This document shows positions 1 to 7,772 of a stretch of 39,480 nucleotides of DNA, piece after piece (positions within the stretch are counted from its first letter, which is position 1; each line of letters begins with the position of its first letter). Under the pieces are notes generated by a model. That model saw only the letters and a list, made by a program, of their open reading frames with translations. It searched no databases and was not told the DNA's origin. The DNA comes from Candidatus Zipacnadia bacterium (lineage in GTDB: Bacteria; Armatimonadota; Zipacnadia; Zipacnadales; UBA5352): contig JALGSW010000015.1 in the NCBI GenBank assembly GCA_029821635.1, positions 1 through 39,480 of the forward strand. The letters are read 5' to 3'. The position numbers were made by a program, and so were the translations under genes.

Positions 1-1
1 C

Positions 2-367
2 CCCGGCCAGCTCAAGTACTTCGGCGGCGAGTCGCTGCTCACGCAATCGCACGGGCAGTCGCTGATGTCCTACTTCCGCGCGCGCTACCCGCTCAAGGGC
101 CTTTACCTGCTCGACGAGCCGGAGACGGCGCTCTCACCGCGCACGCAGCTCGAGCTGCTCAAGCTGCTGGTGGAGCTGGGGCGCAAGGGCGTCTCGCAGT
201 TCATCATCGCGACGCACTCGCCGATCCTGCTGGCCTGCCCGGAAGCGGCGATCCTGAGCTTCGACGGCCCGCGCATCGCGCCAATCGAGTACGAACAGAC
301 CGAACACTACCGGCTCTACCGAGACTTCATGGCCGACCCGGCGAAGTACGTCAAGGGGTGCTTGTAG
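2..367 (+). CDS. AAA family ATPase, C-terminal fragment
   Basis: This is the 3' end of a gene whose start lies left of the window; the frame is open from base 2. The residues show an ABC/SMC-type ATPase C-terminal half: a signature-like segment GGESLLTQSHGQS near bases 26-64, a Walker B stretch LYLLDEPETALSP, and a switch-histidine segment IATHSP. The order and wording match stand-alone predicted ATPases of the COG3910/AAA_21 type, in which the glutamate after the Walker B aspartate is catalytic. The Walker A motif must lie outside the window, so function beyond ATP hydrolysis cannot be given. The gene ends with TAG, and an inverted-repeat element begins eight bases later. Confidence 0.85.
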   Translation, partial: PGQLKYFGGESLLTQSHGQSLMSYFRARYPLKGLYLLDEPETALSPRTQLELLKLLVELGRKGVSQFIIATHSPILLACPEAAILSFDGPRIAPIEYEQTEHYRLYRDFMADPAKYVKGCL

Positions 368-374
368 GTCGTTC

Positions 375-478
375 GTAGGACAGGCTTTCCAGCCTGTCAG
401 TCGTTTCCTTCCCATATTACGCGACAGGCTGCAAAGAATCTCCTGTCTCACGGCGACAGGCTGGAAAGCCTGTCCTAC
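375..478. repeat. Paired palindromic repeat element
   Basis: A 24-base unit at 375-398 (GTAGGACAGGCTTTCC then AGCCTGTC) recurs as an exact reverse complement at 455-478. Each unit is itself an imperfect palindrome around GACAGGCT/AGCCTGTC. The spacer contains a degenerate third unit (GACAGG at 423-428, CCTGTC at 442-447). The element fills the gap between the convergent ATPase and hydrolase genes. It could act as a bidirectional terminator but lacks clear T-tracts. Related units occur at 1612-1719 and 24363-24381. Confidence 0.8.
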
Positions 479-485
479 TCAACGG

Positions 486-1523
486 CTATGACTGAAACTG
501 CTCCTCCAGCCACGCGTACGCCGTGGTGATCGACTCCTCCGTGGGCTGGTGGCCGGTCATGTGCAGGAAGCAGCCCGCCGCCTCCTCGCGCCCGTAGAGC
601 CGGTAGACGCGCTGGGCCTCGCGAATGTACTGCCGGCTCTCCGGCCGGTCGTAGTATCCGGCGATCACGAGGAACGAGCGCGGGGCGATCAGCGCCAGCG
701 CGTGGTGGCCGTTGAGCGCGAAGCCCTCGCGTTGTACCTGCGGGCCGAAGTACCAGGGCGCCTCCCAGTTCGTGAACTCCCACGCGATGCCGAAGTCCGA
801 GCCGATGCCAGCGGTGATGCGCTCGTCGAAGGCGCTCGCGTAGAAGGCCATCTTCCCGCCGAGGGAGTGGCCGATCGCAACCACGCGCTCGCGGTCCACG
901 TCCGGCTGCTCCAGCGCCAGGTCCAGCGCGCGCGAGGTGTCCCACGCCAGCTTGCCGATGCCCGTCCAGCCGGGGTTGTCCGCGAGCAGCTCCTCCGCCC
1001 CCGCCTGCCACCACGCGAAGCCCTCGTTGACCTCCGGCTCGGGGACGGTGTTGTACGGGAAGGCCTCCATGCAGGCGACCACGTAGCCCTGCTCGGCGAG
1101 GTGGCGGCCGAACTGCACGTTGGGCCGATCCGCGATGGGCGCGCCTTCGGCGAGGTCGAAGCCCATCATCAGCTCCGGGTGGTAGTAGGGCACCACCGCG
1201 ACGGGCCGGGGCGAGATCGGCGCGCTCGTCGGCTCCAGCAACACCACCTGCTGCCGCTGCTCAGGGCCGGTCGGCTGCAGGAAGATCGTGCCGTGCGCCC
1301 GCGGCGCGTCGAACTCGCCGACCACCTCGGCCTCACGGTCGAAGGCGCCGAAGGCGGGCTCGCCGACGACCTCGCGCCAGCGCGCCAGCAGCGCCGGGCG
1401 CTCCGTCCGTTCCCAGGCTTCACGGGTCGGCTCGGCGCCTGCCGGGAAGATCGGCTCGATCTGCTGCGGCTCGCCGAGGTCCTCCACGTTCGACGCTGAG
1501 AGTTGCGCGGAGATGCTGGGCAT
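486..1523 (-). CDS. Alpha/beta hydrolase (dienelactone hydrolase-like esterase)
   Basis: A 345-residue alpha/beta-hydrolase-fold protein. The nucleophile elbow GHSLGG gives Ser220; D292 in GYYDRPES and H325 in MTGHQPT are well placed to complete the triad. The spacing and the C-terminal histidine resemble dienelactone hydrolase and acetyl-xylan-esterase-like families, so a carboxylic-ester or carbohydrate-ester hydrolase is likely. No signal peptide is seen. The ATG at 1523 is preferred over an in-frame GTG at 1532, because AGGGAG lies eight bases before the ATG but abuts the GTG. It is convergent with the ATPase gene and divergent from the enzyme at 1811. The substrate is unknown. Confidence 0.85.
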   Translation of the reverse strand: MPSISAQLSASNVEDLGEPQQIEPIFPAGAEPTREAWERTERPALLARWREVVGEPAFGAFDREAEVVGEFDAPRAHGTIFLQPTGPEQRQQVVLLEPTSAPISPRPVAVVPYYHPELMMGFDLAEGAPIADRPNVQFGRHLAEQGYVVACMEAFPYNTVPEPEVNEGFAWWQAGAEELLADNPGWTGIGKLAWDTSRALDLALEQPDVDRERVVAIGHSLGGKMAFYASAFDERITAGIGSDFGIAWEFTNWEAPWYFGPQVQREGFALNGHHALALIAPRSFLVIAGYYDRPESRQYIREAQRVYRLYGREEAAGCFLHMTGHQPTEESITTAYAWLEEQFQS

Positions 1524-1611
1524 GGCGGTCACTCCCTGTGATGCGCGCTACTACGAGAGACACCCGCTTCTCCGTCGCAAGCCGGTTCCCCTGCTGCCGG
1601 CGGTGAACGAC

Positions 1612-1719
1612 CGCAGGCTGGGAAGCCTGCGCCACGAACGACTGGAGTGGCGGGCGGTGACACGAGGTCGTGCGGCCTGGCCTCCGATGCCGTTCGTGGG
1701 GCAGGCATCCCTGCCTGCC
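1612..1719. repeat. Second paired palindromic repeat element
   Basis: Two hairpin units face each other in the 287-base gap between divergent genes. The first is CGCAGGCT-GGGA-AGCCTGCG (1612-1631) and the second is GGCAGGCA-TCCC-TGCCTGCC (1700-1719). The flanks CCACGAACG (1632-1640) and CGTTCGTGG (1691-1699) are reverse complements, so the whole element is a larger inverted repeat. CGTTCGT also precedes the unit at 375, tying the copies to one family. Apart from these repeats and the ribosome binding sites, nothing else was recognised in 1524-1810. Confidence 0.75.
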
Positions 1720-1810
1720 AACCGTTCAGGATGGAGGAACCCGCGCTCCCACCGGCGAACCACCACGCGCAGACCAGGGCGCATTGACCATCTCCCCAGG
1801 GGGACGCCGG

Positions 1811-3148
1811 GTGCCTGGACGCCGCAGATCGCTGCTGATCGTGCTCGACGCCGCGCGGCGCGATGAAACGCACGTCGCGCTCGACGCGTCCTCGCTACCC
1901 ATGTTGCGCGATGCCGCCCGCGTGACGTTGACCGCGCCCTCGTGTTGGACCGCCCCGAGCGTGGCCTCGATGCTGACCGGGCTCTTCCCATCGGAGCACG
2001 GTCGTCAGTGGCCGCTTGCCGGGGCGTATCCTCGCGTTCCGACCATCGCCGATCTGCTGGAGCGGGCGGGCGGCAGCTTCCTGATGCTCTCCGGCAACAA
2101 CCTCTGCGGGCCGCCGCTGCTGCCCCTCCGCGACGACCAGGTGCGCCGCCCGCATGACCGGCGGCGGCTCACGCTGGGCCTCCGGCGCTGTCTCTGCGGC
2201 CTCGACTACGGCTCGCAAGCGATCCTGCGCGCAGTCGAGCGCATGGCCGCCGCGGACGAGCTGCCCGACCTGCTCGTGCTGCACCTGCAGGAGGCGCATC
2301 ACCCCTACCTGCCGCCGCCACGCGGCCTCGACCTGGCGGCGCGCGCCCGCTACGCGCTCGGCCACCTCGCGTACTACCTCGGCCGCCGCGCGCAGGCGTG
2401 GGAGTTCGCGGCGCGCGCCGACGAACGCGCGTGGGCAGACGCGCGCGCCCGCTACGCCGCGTGCATCCGCTACGTCGTCGGCATCGCGGAAGGCGTCCTG
2501 CGAGCCTACGATCGCGCGGGAGCGCTTGATGACACGCTGGCGATCGTCACCGCCGATCATGGCGAACACACAGGCGAGCACGGCCTCGCCGACCACCAGG
2601 CGTCGCTGCACGAGGAGCTTCTGAGCTGCCCGTGCGCGCTGATCGCGCCGCGAATCGAGCCCGACACGGTCCTTCCGGGCCGCTTCCAGCACACCGATCT
2701 GCTGCCAACGATCTGCGCGTGGCTCGGCGTCCCCACCGACGGTTGGAGGCCCGCGTGTGAGGCGCTCGACCTGCTCGACCCGGTGAACGCGCACGGACAC
2801 GCGCACACCTTCGCCGAGTGGGCCGCGTGGGGCGGCGAGCAGCGGGCGATGCTGCAGCGCCGCAACCCGAGCTACGACCTCGCGCCGCTGGACCGCGACC
2901 TCGTGACGGTGCGCAGCGACCGCTGGAAGCTCACCCGCGGGAGCGACGGGAGTGAGGCGCTCTTCGACCTGCGGGCCGACCCGCGCGAGCGGCACGATCT
3001 GTCGGCGCGCGAGCCCGAGGTGGTGGGGGAGCTGTCTGCGGAGCTCGCGCGGTGGACAAGCGCGGTGCGGGCGCACGCCGCCGGGCATCCGCCGGACGGC
3101 GACGTGACTGCCGTCGAAGCGCGCCTGCGCGAGCTCGGTTACACCTGA
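1811..3148 (+). CDS. Sulfatase/alkaline phosphatase-superfamily enzyme with Thr at the catalytic position
   Basis: About 445 residues. The N-terminal strand LLIVLDAARRD carries a metal-binding Asp, and TADHGEHTGEHG near the middle supplies the second Asp-His metal motif. The segment matching the sulfatase signature CxPSRxxLxTG reads TAPSVASMLTG. The Cys/Ser that becomes formylglycine is therefore Thr and the following Arg is Val, which points to a phosphatase, phosphodiesterase or phosphotransferase rather than a true sulfatase. The GTG at 1811 is preferred, with AGGGGGA six bases upstream. An upstream in-frame ATG at 1670 would add a Pro/Arg-rich leader translated from the repeat element. 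No signal peptide or membrane anchor is seen, and the substrate is unknown. Confidence 0.8.
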   Translation: MPGRRRSLLIVLDAARRDETHVALDASSLPMLRDAARVTLTAPSCWTAPSVASMLTGLFPSEHGRQWPLAGAYPRVPTIADLLERAGGSFLMLSGNNLCGPPLLPLRDDQVRRPHDRRRLTLGLRRCLCGLDYGSQAILRAVERMAAADELPDLLVLHLQEAHHPYLPPPRGLDLAARARYALGHLAYYLGRRAQAWEFAARADERAWADARARYAACIRYVVGIAEGVLRAYDRAGALDDTLAIVTADHGEHTGEHGLADHQASLHEELLSCPCALIAPRIEPDTVLPGRFQHTDLLPTICAWLGVPTDGWRPACEALDLLDPVNAHGHAHTFAEWAAWGGEQRAMLQRRNPSYDLAPLDRDLVTVRSDRWKLTRGSDGSEALFDLRADPRERHDLSAREPEVVGELSAELARWTSAVRAHAAGHPPDGDVTAVEARLRELGYT

Positions 3149-3204
3149 GGCCACTTGGGGCCGGTGCCGGGGACGGCTCATCCGCGACTGAAGGAGGTAA
3201 CGGG

Positions 3205-3282
3205 GTGAGCGAGGAGAAGTGGCTTACGAGTTCTGCCGGGATGTGGGCAGCCGCCCGGCCTTTGGCTGTGACGCGGACCTGA
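3205..3282 (+). CDS. Possible 25-codon small ORF
   Basis: A short ORF lies between the sulfatase-like gene and the signalling genes. It begins GTG AGC GAG GAG AAG and ends TGA at 3280-3282. Its support is an unusually strong Shine-Dalgarno, AAGGAGG at 3191-3197, with seven bases to the GTG. The peptide would be VSEEKWLTSSAGMWAAARPL plus five residues, with no membrane helix or known motif. It could be a leader peptide for the downstream operon, a small protein, or chance. The remaining sequence to 3389 shows no recognisable gene. Confidence 0.3.
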   Translation: MSEEKWLTSSAGMWAAARPLAVTRT

Positions 3283-3389
3283 CGGTAAGTCGCGTGTCAC
3301 ATGCAGCGTGTCAGGAGGCCACCGGTTCGACCGACATCCCCAGCGTCGTTTGAGGGCACACCGCCGCCGGCGAAACGAGGATGGGCACC

Positions 3390-3800
3390 ATGACTCATGC
3401 GGACGCGGCAGCAGGCACTCCGACGGTGCTCGTTGCCGACGACGAGCAGGTCATGCGCGAGCTGATTGCGGCGCTGCTGGAGATCGATGGTTGCCGCGTG
3501 CTCCAGGCACAGACGGGCGCGGAGGCGATCGCGCTCGTCGAGAAGTGTGACGTGAAGATCGACCTGCTGATCATGGACGTCATGATGCCGGAGATGACGG
3601 GACCGGAGGCGGCGGCGCGGATCCGCGAACAGCGCCCGGAGATCGTGGTGCTGTTCCTGACCGGCCAGGACCCGGACGCCGTCCGCGAGCGGGGCCTTGC
3701 CGATGCCGATGCCGATGTCGAGTTGCTGGGGAAGCCCTTCGAGACGGGAGAGTTCCGCCGGAGGGTCAGGAACCTGATAGACAGCTCGCCCACGGGGTGA
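3390..3800 (+). CDS. Single-domain response regulator (CheY-like receiver)
   Basis: A 136-residue protein made of one receiver domain. It has the acidic pair D17-D18 (VADDEQ), the phospho-acceptor D63 (IMDVMMPEMTG), the switch Thr91 and the conserved Lys115 (LLGKPF). There is no output domain, so it probably relays phosphate or acts by protein contact. The ATG at 3390 is chosen because GAGG sits nine bases upstream; an in-frame ATG at 3381 abuts that same GAGG. It stops seven bases before the OmpR-type regulator, so the two are almost certainly co-translated, and the membrane kinase follows. The Ala-Asp run at residues 104-109 comes from a small GCCGAT repeat. Confidence 0.92.
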   Translation: MTHADAAAGTPTVLVADDEQVMRELIAALLEIDGCRVLQAQTGAEAIALVEKCDVKIDLLIMDVMMPEMTGPEAAARIREQRPEIVVLFLTGQDPDAVRERGLADADADVELLGKPFETGEFRRRVRNLIDSSPTG

Positions 3801-3806
3801 CAGCGG

Positions 3807-4517
3807 GTGCACACAGTCCTGGTCGTTGACGATGAGGAGATCCTCGTCAACATGCTGCAACGGCAGTTGCGGTCGGACGGTTACGACGTGCTGACCGCGA
3901 TGGACGGTCTCTCCGCCCTGAGCCTCGCCCGGCGGCACAAGCCCGACCTCGCGATCCTCGACATCGCGATGCCCGGGATGAATGGCCTCGACCTGTGCCG
4001 CAGGCTCCGCGAGGACCTGATGCTCGAGGACCTGCTGATCCTGTTCCTCACGTGCCGCGATGACATCGCCGATCGCGTCGAGGGCCTCGACGTTGGTGGC
4101 GATGACTACCTCCCGAAGCCCTTCGACACCGGCGAGCTGCTCGCCCGCGTCCGGGCGCTCCTGCGACGCGTCCCGAGCGGCCGGGACGATGCCCCCACGG
4201 GAGAGCAGACGCTTCGCGTCGGCGACCTCGAGCTCGACGCCGCACGCTGCACCGCAACGACCGACGAGCACAGCCTCGAGCTCACGCCCGTGCAGCTCGA
4301 CCTGCTCTACCACCTCATGTCACACCCGAACCAGGTCTTCGGCGCCGACCAACTCCTCGTCCAGGTCTGGGGCTACGCTCCCGGCACCGGCGACACGAGC
4401 CTCGTGCGCTGGCATGTGAAGAACCTGCGCGACAGGCTTGAGCCGGACCCGGCCAACCCGAAGTACCTCTGCACTGTGCCGCGCCACGGCTACGTGGTCC
4501 GTTCCGCCGACGCCTGA
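3807..4517 (+). CDS. OmpR/PhoB-family response regulator
   Basis: A 236-residue DNA-binding response regulator. The receiver domain (1-118) has D8-D9, phospho-acceptor D52 (ILDIAMPGMNG), Thr82 and Lys104 (YLPKPF). The winged-helix output domain (about 130-233) ends with the family signature VRWHVKNLRDRLE and the wing hairpin VPRHGYVV. The start is GTG, six bases after the stop of the preceding receiver gene, so expression is probably coupled. The histidine kinase 215 bases downstream is its likely partner. Direct repeats at 4590-4618 are a possible binding site. The targets are unknown. Confidence 0.93.
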   Translation: MHTVLVVDDEEILVNMLQRQLRSDGYDVLTAMDGLSALSLARRHKPDLAILDIAMPGMNGLDLCRRLREDLMLEDLLILFLTCRDDIADRVEGLDVGGDDYLPKPFDTGELLARVRALLRRVPSGRDDAPTGEQTLRVGDLELDAARCTATTDEHSLELTPVQLDLLYHLMSHPNQVFGADQLLVQVWGYAPGTGDTSLVRWHVKNLRDRLEPDPANPKYLCTVPRHGYVVRSADA

Positions 4518-4589
4518 CCCGCCCGCCTGGGCCAGCGTCGCAACCTCCACCGCACTCCGCCACGTTGCGACGAGCATTCCTCAATTCTA

Positions 4590-4618
4590 ACGCAAAGTTC
4601 ACGCAAGAAACGCTCAAG
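4590..4618. promoter_or_regulatory. Candidate regulator-binding direct repeats
   Basis: An AT-richer island (about 4575-4630) in the gap between regulator and kinase holds ACGCAAAG (4590), ACGCAAGA (4601) and ACGCTCAAG (4610), spaced 11 and 9 bases. Repeats spaced about one helical turn are usual for OmpR/PhoB dimers. No convincing -35/-10 pair was found here: TTGCGA (4565) and TTCTAA (4585) are only 14 bases apart. No gene is seen in 4518-4732. Confidence 0.3.
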
Positions 4619-4732
4619 GTCTGCTACCATGCCGGTGCTTCAGGGGGCTTCGGGGGTGATCGTTCCGGCCTCAGCTCCTGGCAGGGGGGACGTGATAGCA
4701 GGCAATCGCCTGTATGAGGGAGTGCGCGGGCA

Positions 4733-6415
4733 ATGGCAACCGAACAAGTGGCGGCTCCGTCGGACTGGGTCTGGCTGGGCGGAGAAGAGCACTGCGGGAC
4801 AGAGCGGCCGTTTGAGCTGTCGATCATCCGGGCGGAGGACAACGTTCGTGTCGCGCTGGTGTTGCTGCTCGTAGTCATAGGGTACGCCGCGCCCGGGGTC
4901 CTGACCAACCCCACGGCATTCTCCGTCGGCGTGATGGTCGGCTCGCTGCTAAGCATCTGGGCTCGTTACGAGGCCGACTGGGTGCGCATGAGGCGCATCG
5001 GCTCGCTCGCCGGAGGGGCGGTCGTCGTCGTCCTCGGCGATCTGACGTGGCTCTCGCTGGTAGCCCTCGGCACCGGTGGGCTCGCGAGTCCCTTCGCGGC
5101 TCTGCTCGTGGTGCCGATCCTCTACTCTGTGGCGCTGTTCAGCCGGATGCGCTACGCCGTGATGATGGTCACCGGGATGGTCGTGCTGATCTTCATCACG
5201 CTCGCCACCACCAGCGTGCTGGACGTCTGGATGCTGGTCGGGATGCTGCTCGCAGTGATGTCCCTCGCGTGGGTGGCCCAGGGCATCTGCCACGTCCTGG
5301 AGCGCGAGCGCCGAACCAACGAACTCGTGATCCGGAACATGTCCGAGGGCATCCTGCTGCTCGACTGCGGTCGCCGCGTCGTGATCGCGAACCGGCAGTT
5401 CGAGCGGCTCACCGGCGTCCCGGTCCACGAGATCGTCGGCCTGCGCGCGGAAGATCTGGCGCGCGACGAGAAGCTGCAACCGCTCGACGACATCCTCAGC
5501 GAGGTAGCCAGTCCGGTCCAGGGACCTGCGACGATCACGCGCGAGCTGCCTCTCAACCTGCCGGAACCCACCGACCTGCGGATCACCACCGAGCGCTGCC
5601 TGGGTCCGGTGGGCGAGCGCGTCGGCTACGTCGTGGTCTGCCAGGATGTCACGCCCATCAAGTCCGTCATGCGGCTCAAGGAGGCCGGGCTGTCCATGCT
5701 CTCGCATGAGATCCGGTCACCGCTCACGACGCTGCGCGTCACCGCCTCGATGCTCGGCGCGCTCGCCAACGGTGTCAGCGACGAGAAAGTCACGCGCTTC
5801 GCCGAGATCCTCGATTGCGAGACCCAGCGCCTCGTCTGGATCGCCGGCGAACTGCTCAACGCCGCTCACCTTGAGGATCCGCAGTGCAAACTTGAAATCA
5901 GGTCCTGCGATGTGGGTGCGCTGGTGGGCCGTGTGCGACGGATCGTGGACCTGCGCGCCAAAGATCGCGGAGTCGAGATCATCGGTGAGCAAATCGGCGA
6001 CCTCTCGGCGATCCCCGTGGACGCGGATCGGATGCAGAGCGCGCTGCATCGCCTCTGCGACAACGCGCTGAAGTACACGGACGCAGGTGGGACGGTCACG
6101 ATCGGGGCGGAGAGGCGCAACGGTGAGCTGCGGATCTCCATCGCCGACACCGGCCAGGGGATACCCGAAGACAAGCTCGACGTGATCTTCGAGAAGTTCG
6201 CGCAGCTCGAGGAGGACACCACCCGCGAGCGTTCCGAGCGCGGCACCGGCCTCGGGCTCTACGTCGTCAATCGCATCATCGAGCTCCACGGCGGCCGGCT
6301 GGAGGTCGAGAGCGAGGTCGGCGTCGGCTCCGCGTTCACGATCTGCATCCCGACCGGCCTGCAGGTCGAGGCGGCGGTCGAGTTCCACGAGGAGGCATTC
6401 GTCGCGGCCAAGTAG
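4733..6415 (+). CDS. Membrane PAS-domain sensor histidine kinase
   Basis: A 560-residue sensor kinase. About five to six hydrophobic segments between residues 38 and 185 form an integral membrane sensor with little periplasmic sequence. A PAS domain (about 193-306, starting ELVIRNMSEGILLLD) follows. The HisKA domain has phospho-acceptor His325 in SHEIRSPL. The ATPase domain has the N-box (N444 in LCDNALKYTD), G1 box DTGQGIP (472-478) and G2 box GTGLGLY (504-510), so it should be active. It probably phosphorylates the OmpR-type regulator and perhaps the lone receiver upstream. The Shine-Dalgarno is weak; the ATG at 4733 is the first in frame. The signal is unknown, but the membrane module suggests a membrane-embedded or cell-envelope stimulus. 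Confidence 0.92.
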   Translation: MATEQVAAPSDWVWLGGEEHCGTERPFELSIIRAEDNVRVALVLLLVVIGYAAPGVLTNPTAFSVGVMVGSLLSIWARYEADWVRMRRIGSLAGGAVVVVLGDLTWLSLVALGTGGLASPFAALLVVPILYSVALFSRMRYAVMMVTGMVVLIFITLATTSVLDVWMLVGMLLAVMSLAWVAQGICHVLERERRTNELVIRNMSEGILLLDCGRRVVIANRQFERLTGVPVHEIVGLRAEDLARDEKLQPLDDILSEVASPVQGPATITRELPLNLPEPTDLRITTERCLGPVGERVGYVVVCQDVTPIKSVMRLKEAGLSMLSHEIRSPLTTLRVTASMLGALANGVSDEKVTRFAEILDCETQRLVWIAGELLNAAHLEDPQCKLEIRSCDVGALVGRVRRIVDLRAKDRGVEIIGEQIGDLSAIPVDADRMQSALHRLCDNALKYTDAGGTVTIGAERRNGELRISIADTGQGIPEDKLDVIFEKFAQLEEDTTRERSERGTGLGLYVVNRIIELHGGRLEVESEVGVGSAFTICIPTGLQVEAAVEFHEEAFVAAK

Positions 6416-6438
6416 CGGTCAAAGATGTCCACCGGGGG

Positions 6439-7746
6439 CTACCGGAAGCCACCGCTGAGCCATTCGGCACCGCACGTCTCGGTCCGGTGCGGCGGGGACT
6501 CGAACCGGACCTTCATCACCGGGGCGAGCGGGCCGGGTGGCTCAGCGGGCAGGCCCGTGATGCGCATGCGGCTGTTCGAGATCGCCTCGACGTGGAGCTG
6601 TTCGCCGGTCGTGAGCAGCTCCGCCGAGACGATCGCGGGGCCGATCTTCGAGACGATCAACTCCTCCCCCGGATAGTAGAAGAACGTGAAGTAGCCCACG
6701 TCGCCCTTGCAGGTCCACATCCCGTAGTGGAACATCGCGCCCTGCGGATGGCCGCCCGCCGGGTAGATGCCCTCCGGCTCAGTCCCGTAGATCGCCTCAC
6801 CGTGCAGTTCCATCCACTCGCCGATCGGCCGCAGCACGCCTTGCTCGCGCTCGTCGATGAGCCCGTCCGCGCGCGGGCCGACGTTGAGCAGGAAGTTCCC
6901 GCCCAGCCGCACGGCGTCCACGAAGTGGTAGAGCACTTCCGTGGGGGTCTTGTCCGCGAGGCTATGGCGCAGGTAGCCCCAGCCGGGCGCGAAGTTCAGC
7001 GTCATGCAGGTCTCCCACGGCCGCCCCTCGGCCTGGGCCTCCACGCGCTGCTCGGGAGTGCCGAAGTCCCCGTCGAGGCCCGAGCGGTTGTTGAGCAGCG
7101 CCCCGGGCTGCAGCCCGCGCACCATCGCGCTGATCTCCCCCGCCCGCCAGAACTCGGCTTTGTCCTCGATCACCGCGTCCCCCGCCCACTGCCCCGGAGT
7201 CCGCTGTCCGGCCGGCGCTCCGCCGTCGAACCACAGCAGGTCGATCTCTCCGTAGTTGCTCATCAGCTCCCGGATCTGCGCGTGCGACTGCGCGACCATC
7301 GCCTCGACCTCGTCCGGGTAGCCCGCGGCGTCCCAATAGCCGCGCCAGCGCCAGTTCATCAGCGAGTAGTAGAAGCCCACGCCCAGCCCGGCGTCGCGCA
7401 GCGCATCGACGTACTCCGCGACCAGGTCGCGACCGGGGCCGGTCTGCGCGGCGTTGAAGTCGTCGTGCTCGCTGTCGAAGAGCGCATAGCCGTCGTGGTG
7501 GCGCGTGGTGAGCACCACGTACTTCATGCCGGCGTTCACGGCGTCGTCCGCGAGCCGCTGCGCCCAGTCACGCCGCGGCTTGAAGGCATCGGCCAGCGGC
7601 ATGAACTCATCCAGCGGCATCACGTCGCGCGAGAGGATCTGCTCGCCACGCCCGAGCACCGCGTGGCATCCCCAGTGCACGAACATCCCGAAGCGCGACT
7701 GCCTGAACCAGCGGACCCGCTCCGTGCGATCTGCGTTCCCGGCCAT
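6439..7746 (-). CDS. Alpha-L-fucosidase, GH29 family
   Basis: A 435-residue enzyme of glycoside hydrolase family 29, which releases terminal alpha-L-fucose by a retaining mechanism. Family landmarks are FGMFVHWG (H24-W25), the TRHHDGYALF active-site stretch (H83, H84), and the nucleophile D174 in LLWFDGG. LLNVGPRADG lies at the end of the catalytic barrel, and a short beta-sandwich tail follows. No signal peptide is visible, so it may work inside the cell on imported oligosaccharide. The ATG at 7746 is preferred over a GTG at 7755 because AAGGAGA lies nine bases before the ATG but abuts the GTG. It is the last gene of a long minus-strand run, 26 bases after the gene at 7773. Confidence 0.93.
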   Translation of the reverse strand: MAGNADRTERVRWFRQSRFGMFVHWGCHAVLGRGEQILSRDVMPLDEFMPLADAFKPRRDWAQRLADDAVNAGMKYVVLTTRHHDGYALFDSEHDDFNAAQTGPGRDLVAEYVDALRDAGLGVGFYYSLMNWRWRGYWDAAGYPDEVEAMVAQSHAQIRELMSNYGEIDLLWFDGGAPAGQRTPGQWAGDAVIEDKAEFWRAGEISAMVRGLQPGALLNNRSGLDGDFGTPEQRVEAQAEGRPWETCMTLNFAPGWGYLRHSLADKTPTEVLYHFVDAVRLGGNFLLNVGPRADGLIDEREQGVLRPIGEWMELHGEAIYGTEPEGIYPAGGHPQGAMFHYGMWTCKGDVGYFTFFYYPGEELIVSKIGPAIVSAELLTTGEQLHVEAISNSRMRITGLPAEPPGPLAPVMKVRFESPPHRTETCGAEWLSGGFR

Positions 7747-7772
7747 AGTTTGCACTCTCCTTCACCGCCCCG

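Noticed and set aside
549..1499. Long open frame on the plus strand opposite the alpha/beta hydrolase
   Set aside because: It is Arg/Val/Leu-rich without motifs, mirrors the codon bias of the real gene on the other strand, and the minus-strand frame carries a full catalytic triad.
1670..1810. Longer start for the sulfatase-like gene at the ATG at 1670
   Set aside because: This stretch translates the inverted-repeat element into a Pro/Arg-rich leader with no ribosome binding site; the GTG at 1811 has AGGGGGA upstream and begins directly at the conserved first strand.
3311..3355. tRNA-like GGTTCGACC segment
   Set aside because: GGTTCGACCGACATCC resembles a T-arm, but no paired stem, acceptor or anticodon arm can be built around it.
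4565..4590. Promoter TTGCGA/TTCTAA before the kinase gene
   Set aside because: The spacer is only 14 bases, and no better pair was found in the AT-richer stretch.
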